Source: Oxalobacteraceae bacterium UBA5157
GTDB taxonomy: Bacteria > Pseudomonadota > Gammaproteobacteria > Burkholderiales > Burkholderiaceae_D
Length of the DNA: 8,146 nt
Reading direction: 5' to 3'
NCBI GenBank assembly: GCA_002415335.1
Contig: DHXL01000313.1
Span: 1,438-9,583, forward strand
The position numbers were made by a program, and so were the translations under genes. The notes beneath the pieces were generated by a model. The model was not told the DNA's origin, did not search any database, and saw nothing but the letters and a program-made list of their open reading frames with translations. Positions 5,541 through 8,146 of this stretch are shown here, in pieces (within the stretch, counting starts at the first letter, position 1; each line of letters opens with the position of its first letter).

Positions 5541-6416
5541 ATGAACCAGAAAGCCATCATCACGTGCGCCCTGACCGGCGTATTGACCGACCCCAACCAG
5601 CATCCGGTTCCGGTTACGCCGGAGCAAATGGCGCGCGAAGCGAAACAGGCATTCGATGCGGGAGCGACGGTGATGCACGTGCATTTCCGCAAGCAGGAAG
5701 CGGGAATGGGGCGCTTCCCTTCGTGGGAACCGCAAGTCGCCGGCGAGATTGCACAGGCGATTCGCGAAGCCTGTCCCGGCGCCATCTTCAATCAATCGAC
5801 TGGCGTGGTTGGGGCCGATATCAGCGGGCCATTGGCCTGCATGCGCGCGATTCATCCGGAAGTGGCCGCCTGCAACGCGGGCTCACTGAATTACCTCAAG
5901 GCCACCTCGGCCGGCACTTGGGCCTGGCCGCCCATGCTGTTCGATAACCCGGTCGCCAAGATCGAAGCCTTCCTCGCCGCGATGCGCGAAACCGGGACCC
6001 TGCCGGAATTCGAATGCTTTGATGTCGGCATCGTACGTTGCGTCGATATGTACGTGAAGACCGGCATGTATCCGGGCGCGGCGCACTACAACTTTGTCAT
6101 GGGCGTGGAGTCCGGCATGCCGGCCGATCCCGCCCTGTTGCCGATCTTGCTCGGGCTGGTTCCGGACGGCAGCGAATGGCAAGTGACCGCGATCGGCCGC
6201 AGCAATATCTGGCCGCTGCATCGGCGTGCCGCGGAACTGGGCGGCCACCTGCGCACCGGTCTGGAAGATACCTTCTATCTCCCGGACGGCAGCAAGGCAA
6301 CTTGCAACGGGCAACTGATCGACGCCATGGCGCGTTGCGCGCGCGAGGCCGGACGCGAAGTTGCGGACGTGGATGAAGCGCGGCACATAATGGGGCTGCC
6401 GGCACGTCCGGCGTAG
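5541..6416 (+). CDS. Beta-keto acid cleavage enzyme (BKACE, DUF849 / Kce family)
   Basis: A complete 291-residue TIM-barrel protein of the BKACE family. Members condense a free beta-keto acid with acetyl-CoA and cleave it to acetoacetate plus a new acyl-CoA, using a divalent metal. Seen: N-terminal AIITCALTGVL (5-15), metal-binding HVH with His46 and His48, NQSTG (84-88), and GGHLRTGLEDTFYL (234-247). Arg238, Glu242 and Asp243 have the same spacing as catalytic Arg226, metal ligand Glu230 and Asp231 of the characterised 3-keto-5-aminohexanoate cleavage enzyme, so it should be active. The substrate cannot be read directly; the aromatic/hydrophobic WAWPPMLF (127-134) may line the pocket, which would suit a hydrophobic chain, but this is a guess. 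It is divergent from a terpenoid acyl-CoA operon and shares its palindromic control region. No strong ribosome site is visible (GGAT about 6 nt upstream), but the start aligns with the family N-terminus. Confidence 0.9.
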   Translation: MNQKAIITCALTGVLTDPNQHPVPVTPEQMAREAKQAFDAGATVMHVHFRKQEAGMGRFPSWEPQVAGEIAQAIREACPGAIFNQSTGVVGADISGPLACMRAIHPEVAACNAGSLNYLKATSAGTWAWPPMLFDNPVAKIEAFLAAMRETGTLPEFECFDVGIVRCVDMYVKTGMYPGAAHYNFVMGVESGMPADPALLPILLGLVPDGSEWQVTAIGRSNIWPLHRRAAELGGHLRTGLEDTFYLPDGSKATCNGQLIDAMARCAREAGREVADVDEARHIMGLPARPA

Positions 6417-6492
6417 TGTGAGGCGATGAGGCGTGTGCGGCGTGCGCAGCCATCGTATCGGCCAGATCCGGCGGTTGCGCAAAGCAAACACC

Positions 6493-6498
6493 TATAAT
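6493..6498 (+). promoter_or_regulatory. Consensus -10 box upstream of the TetR gene
   Basis: A perfect TATAAT lies 54 nt before the regulator's start codon in the 135-bp gap after the BKACE stop. The nearest -35-like hexamer, TTGCGC (6475-6480, part of the palindrome TTGCGCAA), is only 12 nt away, so a standard promoter is not established. If used, it would let the regulator be transcribed apart from the BKACE gene. No copy of the 5331/5408 palindrome occurs here. Confidence 0.35.
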
Positions 6499-6551
6499 GC
6501 CGGGGCAGGGATTCGGGCCATTCGATGAACATTGCGGTGAGATAGTAAAAA

Positions 6552-7241
6552 ATGCCAGAGAGTAAAAAGAATACAGCCGTGCCCGCAACGGTGACAAAAC
6601 CGAAGGCATCGCGACCGGCTGTTCCAGTGCGGCCGCGCAAGCAGGCGCAGTCCAAGACGGACGACGAAGGCCCGCGCAATGAACTGATCGCGAAATCGGC
6701 CAGGCTGTTCCGGGAAAAAGGGTATGAAAAAACGACCGTGCGCGACATCGCCGCCGCGGTAGGCATGCAGGCCGGCAGCTGGTTCTATCATTTCAAGACC
6801 AAGCAGGAAATTCTGGTGGCAGTCATGGAGCAGGGCATGCGGCGCTCTCTGCAAGACATCGAGGCGATCTCGGTGCAATCGCTGCCCCCGCGCGAGGCGT
6901 TTCGTCAACTGGTATTGGCGCACCTGAAGACGCTGCTTGCGCCACATCATGATTTTATCCCGGTGCTGCTGTACGAGGGACGCTCGCTGGATAAGGCCGA
7001 GCGCGCAAAAATTGTGGCGCTGACCAACCGTTATGAAGCGATATGGGATGAAGTCATCGACGCCCTGCATCGCTCCGGCGACTGGGCCATGCCGACCAAA
7101 CTTGACAAACTATTCCTGTTTGGCAGCTTGAACTGGACGACCCAATGGTTCCGCGCCGGTGCCGGCATGACGATCGAAGAGCTGGCCGATCAAACCGTGG
7201 CGTTCCTCTTGCGGACCGCACCGACGAAGCGAAACAAATAG
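6552..7241 (+). CDS. TetR/AcrR-family transcriptional regulator
   Basis: A 229-residue regulator. Seen: a TetR N-terminal helix-turn-helix domain, with ELIAKSARLFREKGYEKTTV (44-63) followed by RDIAAAVGMQAGSWFYHFKTKQ (64-85). The C-terminal all-helical ligand domain ends in FGSLNWTTQWFRAGAGMTIEELADQ (190-214); similar NWT.QW endings occur in KstR2-like regulators that sense acyl-CoA thioesters, so an acyl-CoA inducer is plausible. About 40 residues before the HTH domain are rich in Pro, Lys, Ala and Arg and look disordered. The ATG at 6552 is the only Met before residue 72, with GGTGAG about 10 nt upstream. It lies downstream of the BKACE gene in the same direction. The likely targets are the palindromes at 5331 and 5408, although AtuR-type equivalence is inference and it does not sit next to them. 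Confidence 0.9.
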   Translation: MPESKKNTAVPATVTKPKASRPAVPVRPRKQAQSKTDDEGPRNELIAKSARLFREKGYEKTTVRDIAAAVGMQAGSWFYHFKTKQEILVAVMEQGMRRSLQDIEAISVQSLPPREAFRQLVLAHLKTLLAPHHDFIPVLLYEGRSLDKAERAKIVALTNRYEAIWDEVIDALHRSGDWAMPTKLDKLFLFGSLNWTTQWFRAGAGMTIEELADQTVAFLLRTAPTKRNK

Positions 7242-7261
7242 GAAATTCATCCGCGTGTTTC

Positions 7262-7307
7262 GGCGGCCGGACAGGAGGACCTGCTTTCGTGGCCAGTCCG
7301 GAACGCC
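7262..7307. terminator. Possible stem-loop between convergent genes
   Basis: GGCG (7262-7265) and CCGGAC (7267-7272) pair with GTCCGG (7296-7301) and CGCC (7304-7307), giving a 10-bp interrupted stem; an inner CAGG/CCTG pair (7272-7283) overlaps it. It begins 20 bp after the TetR stop. No T-run follows on either strand, so intrinsic termination is doubtful. The remaining part of the 152-bp gap shows nothing further that I can support. Confidence 0.3.
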
Positions 7308-7393
7308 CTGGATGTCGCTCGACCGCAGCATTCCGCCCGGCTACCCGGGGCACGCGTGGCGCGATGCGCGGTGCGCCCATGGTTTCCCCGTCT

Positions 7394-7735
7394 TCAGCGG
7401 GTGAGAATCCAGTCCACCAGATTCTTCAGCTTGTCCTGCTCTTTCGTGTCGATAATCTTATGCTGGTCTTCCGTGCCGTCCTCAAACTTGATCTTGGGGC
7501 CGGTCGTGATGTTCTTGATCAGCGTATTCTCGGCATCCGGCTTGCCTCTGTATTTTTCAGCGATCTTCTTGTAGGACGGTCCCTTCTTGTCCTTATCGAC
7601 GGCATGGCATTTCAGGCAGCCGTTACTTTTGGACAGGCTCAACGCGGCGTCTGAATCGACCGCCGCGATCGCGCCGGACACCGTCATCGTGAGGGAGATT
7701 GCCAACAAAGCACCGGTCATCATTCCGCGTTTCAT
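7394..7735 (-). CDS. Periplasmic mono-heme class I cytochrome c
   Basis: A 113-residue secreted cytochrome. Seen: signal peptide MKRGMMTGALLAISLTMTVS with a likely cleavage after AIA or AIAA (near residue 24-25); heme attachment motif CLKCH (Cys40, Cys43, His44); KKGPSYKKIAEKYRGK (50-65); and C-terminal helix NLVDWILTR (105-113). The mature protein is small (about 88 residues) and lysine-rich. No Met follows the signal peptide, so the usual Met sixth heme ligand is absent; His92 in TEDQHK is a candidate replacement. The frame stays open to an ATG at 7783, but a good ribosome site (AAAGGAAG) precedes the ATG at 7735 and that start gives a clean signal peptide. It is likely a soluble electron carrier; partners are unknown and it has no evident tie to the terpenoid genes. 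Confidence 0.88.
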   Translation of the reverse strand: MKRGMMTGALLAISLTMTVSGAIAAVDSDAALSLSKSNGCLKCHAVDKDKKGPSYKKIAEKYRGKPDAENTLIKNITTGPKIKFEDGTEDQHKIIDTKEQDKLKNLVDWILTR

Positions 7736-7739
7736 TTTG

Positions 7740-7747
7740 CTTCCTTT
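7740..7747 (-). promoter_or_regulatory. Ribosome-binding site deciding the cytochrome start
   Basis: AAAGGAAG on the minus strand ends 4 nt before the ATG at 7735, with its GGA core about 6 nt away. It selects that ATG over the in-frame ATGs at 7750 and 7783, which would put extra charged residues before the signal peptide. Confidence 0.75.
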
Positions 7748-7754
7748 CATATGA

Positions 7755-7792
7755 ATGGATTGCGTTTTTTTCCGTGCGTGCATGGATTGCGT
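7755..7792. repeat. Direct repeat upstream of the cytochrome gene
   Basis: ATGGATTGCGT occurs exactly twice, at 7755-7765 and 7782-7792, with starts 27 bp apart. The pair lies in the probable 5' leader of the cytochrome gene. It could be a regulator site or a small duplication; no known motif is recognised. Confidence 0.5.
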
Positions 7793-8113
7793 ACTTGCGC
7801 CGATGCTCAGGATTCCCGCTTTTGGCGCCGATAGTGCAGGCTTTGTCTGCCTAGTGTGACTTATGCATTTGTCATGCCAGCATGGCGAAGGAGACGCTGT
7901 TCATTGGTAATCAAGGTTTTAGGCCGTTTTCCGCGCACCAGTGCTGCGGTGGGTGCGCGGCGAAGTACATGTTTTGTATGCGGGGCGGCCGCGAAATCAA
8001 TACCATTTCGTTTATATTCAATCGGTTATGGCGCCCAGGCGGGCCAGATATTTTTATACAGCGCGGACCGCGCTTCGGACGCGGGCCGATCGCATGCGTT
8101 GCGACCGATTCCG

Positions 8114-8146
8114 GAGTGAGAATCGAGTGAGAATGAAGTGAGAATG
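8114..8146 (+). repeat. 11-bp tandem repeat, three units, running off the window
   Basis: The units are GAGTGAGAATC (8114-8124), GAGTGAGAATG (8125-8135) and AAGTGAGAATG (8136-8146), each differing from the next at one position. The last unit ends exactly at the window edge, so the array may be longer. Confidence 0.7.

Larger units (their letters stand above)
7736..8113. other. Region with no supported gene
   Basis: This stretch precedes the cytochrome gene, so it should carry its promoter, but I see no convincing -35/-10 pair on the minus strand. Short overlapping plus-strand frames at about 7856-8141 resemble no family I recognise and lack ribosome sites. An AT-rich patch around 8003-8022 contains TATATT (8013-8018) without a good -35. 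Two copies of ATGGATTGCGT are listed separately. Confidence 0.5.

Noticed and set aside
6475..6498. TTGCGC plus TATAAT as a full promoter for the TetR gene
   Set aside because: The spacer is only 12 nt. I kept only the -10 match, at low confidence.
7387..7401. CCCG/CGGG hairpin at the end of the cytochrome gene as a terminator
   Set aside because: The stem is only 4 bp, it overlaps the stop codon and no T-run follows.
7736..7783. Longer cytochrome start at 7783 or 7750
   Set aside because: The extra residues are charged and would precede the signal peptide. The best ribosome site belongs to the ATG at 7735.
7856..8141. Three overlapping plus-strand frames of 66-87 codons near the right end
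   Set aside because: None has a ribosome site or recognisable motif, and they overlap in different frames. Random open frames of this size are common in this composition.
1..8146. CRISPR arrays, tRNA/rRNA genes, insertion sequences or attachment sites
   Set aside because: No repeat-spacer pattern, RNA gene, transposase or IS-like terminal repeat was found by reading both strands.

Overview
The window looks like part of a GC-rich (roughly 60%) proteobacterial chromosome, most likely a beta-proteobacterium of the Burkholderiales. That placement rests on overall codon and protein style and on a small lysine-rich cytochrome c of a type I associate with that order. No rRNA or tRNA is present to confirm it.

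Positions 1-5215 hold five minus-strand genes in one apparent operon. In transcription order they are an enoyl-CoA hydratase/isomerase (5215-4436), an acyl-CoA dehydrogenase of the isovaleryl/long-chain type (4349-3192), a short-chain dehydrogenase/reductase (3156-2248), a carboxyltransferase beta subunit (2248-629) and a second acyl-CoA dehydrogenase cut by the window edge (598-1). The last three match the atuB-atuC-atuD order of the Pseudomonas acyclic terpene utilisation (citronellol/geraniol) pathway. The carboxyltransferase has Gly where methylcrotonyl-CoA carboxylase has the Phe that blocks long substrates, which supports geranyl-CoA carboxylase over leucine degradation. The biotin-carboxylase subunit (AtuF) and the usual AtuE hydratase are not in view and may lie beyond the left edge. 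AtuA is not at its usual place upstream of the SDR.

Positions 5216-5540 form a divergent control region with two related palindromes whose centres are 77 bp apart. One overlaps a possible promoter for the minus-strand operon, the other a possible promoter for the plus-strand gene. Rightward from there lies a DUF849/BKACE-family beta-keto acid cleavage enzyme (5541-6416), followed by a TetR-family regulator (6552-7241) that is a natural candidate to bind the palindromes.

The proposed joint function is this. Citronellyl-CoA is oxidised (AtuD), carboxylated at the beta-methyl group (AtuC/F), hydrated, and cleaved by an HMG-CoA-lyase-like step. If that step releases a free beta-keto acid, the BKACE enzyme could convert it with acetyl-CoA into acetoacetate plus a shortened acyl-CoA, which the extra acyl-CoA dehydrogenase and hydratase could then degrade. 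This BKACE link is the most interesting hypothesis here and is inference.

The right end (7394-8146) is unrelated: a convergent, secreted mono-heme cytochrome c with no Met in its mature part, then about 400 bp with no gene I can support, ending in an 11-bp tandem repeat that runs off the window.
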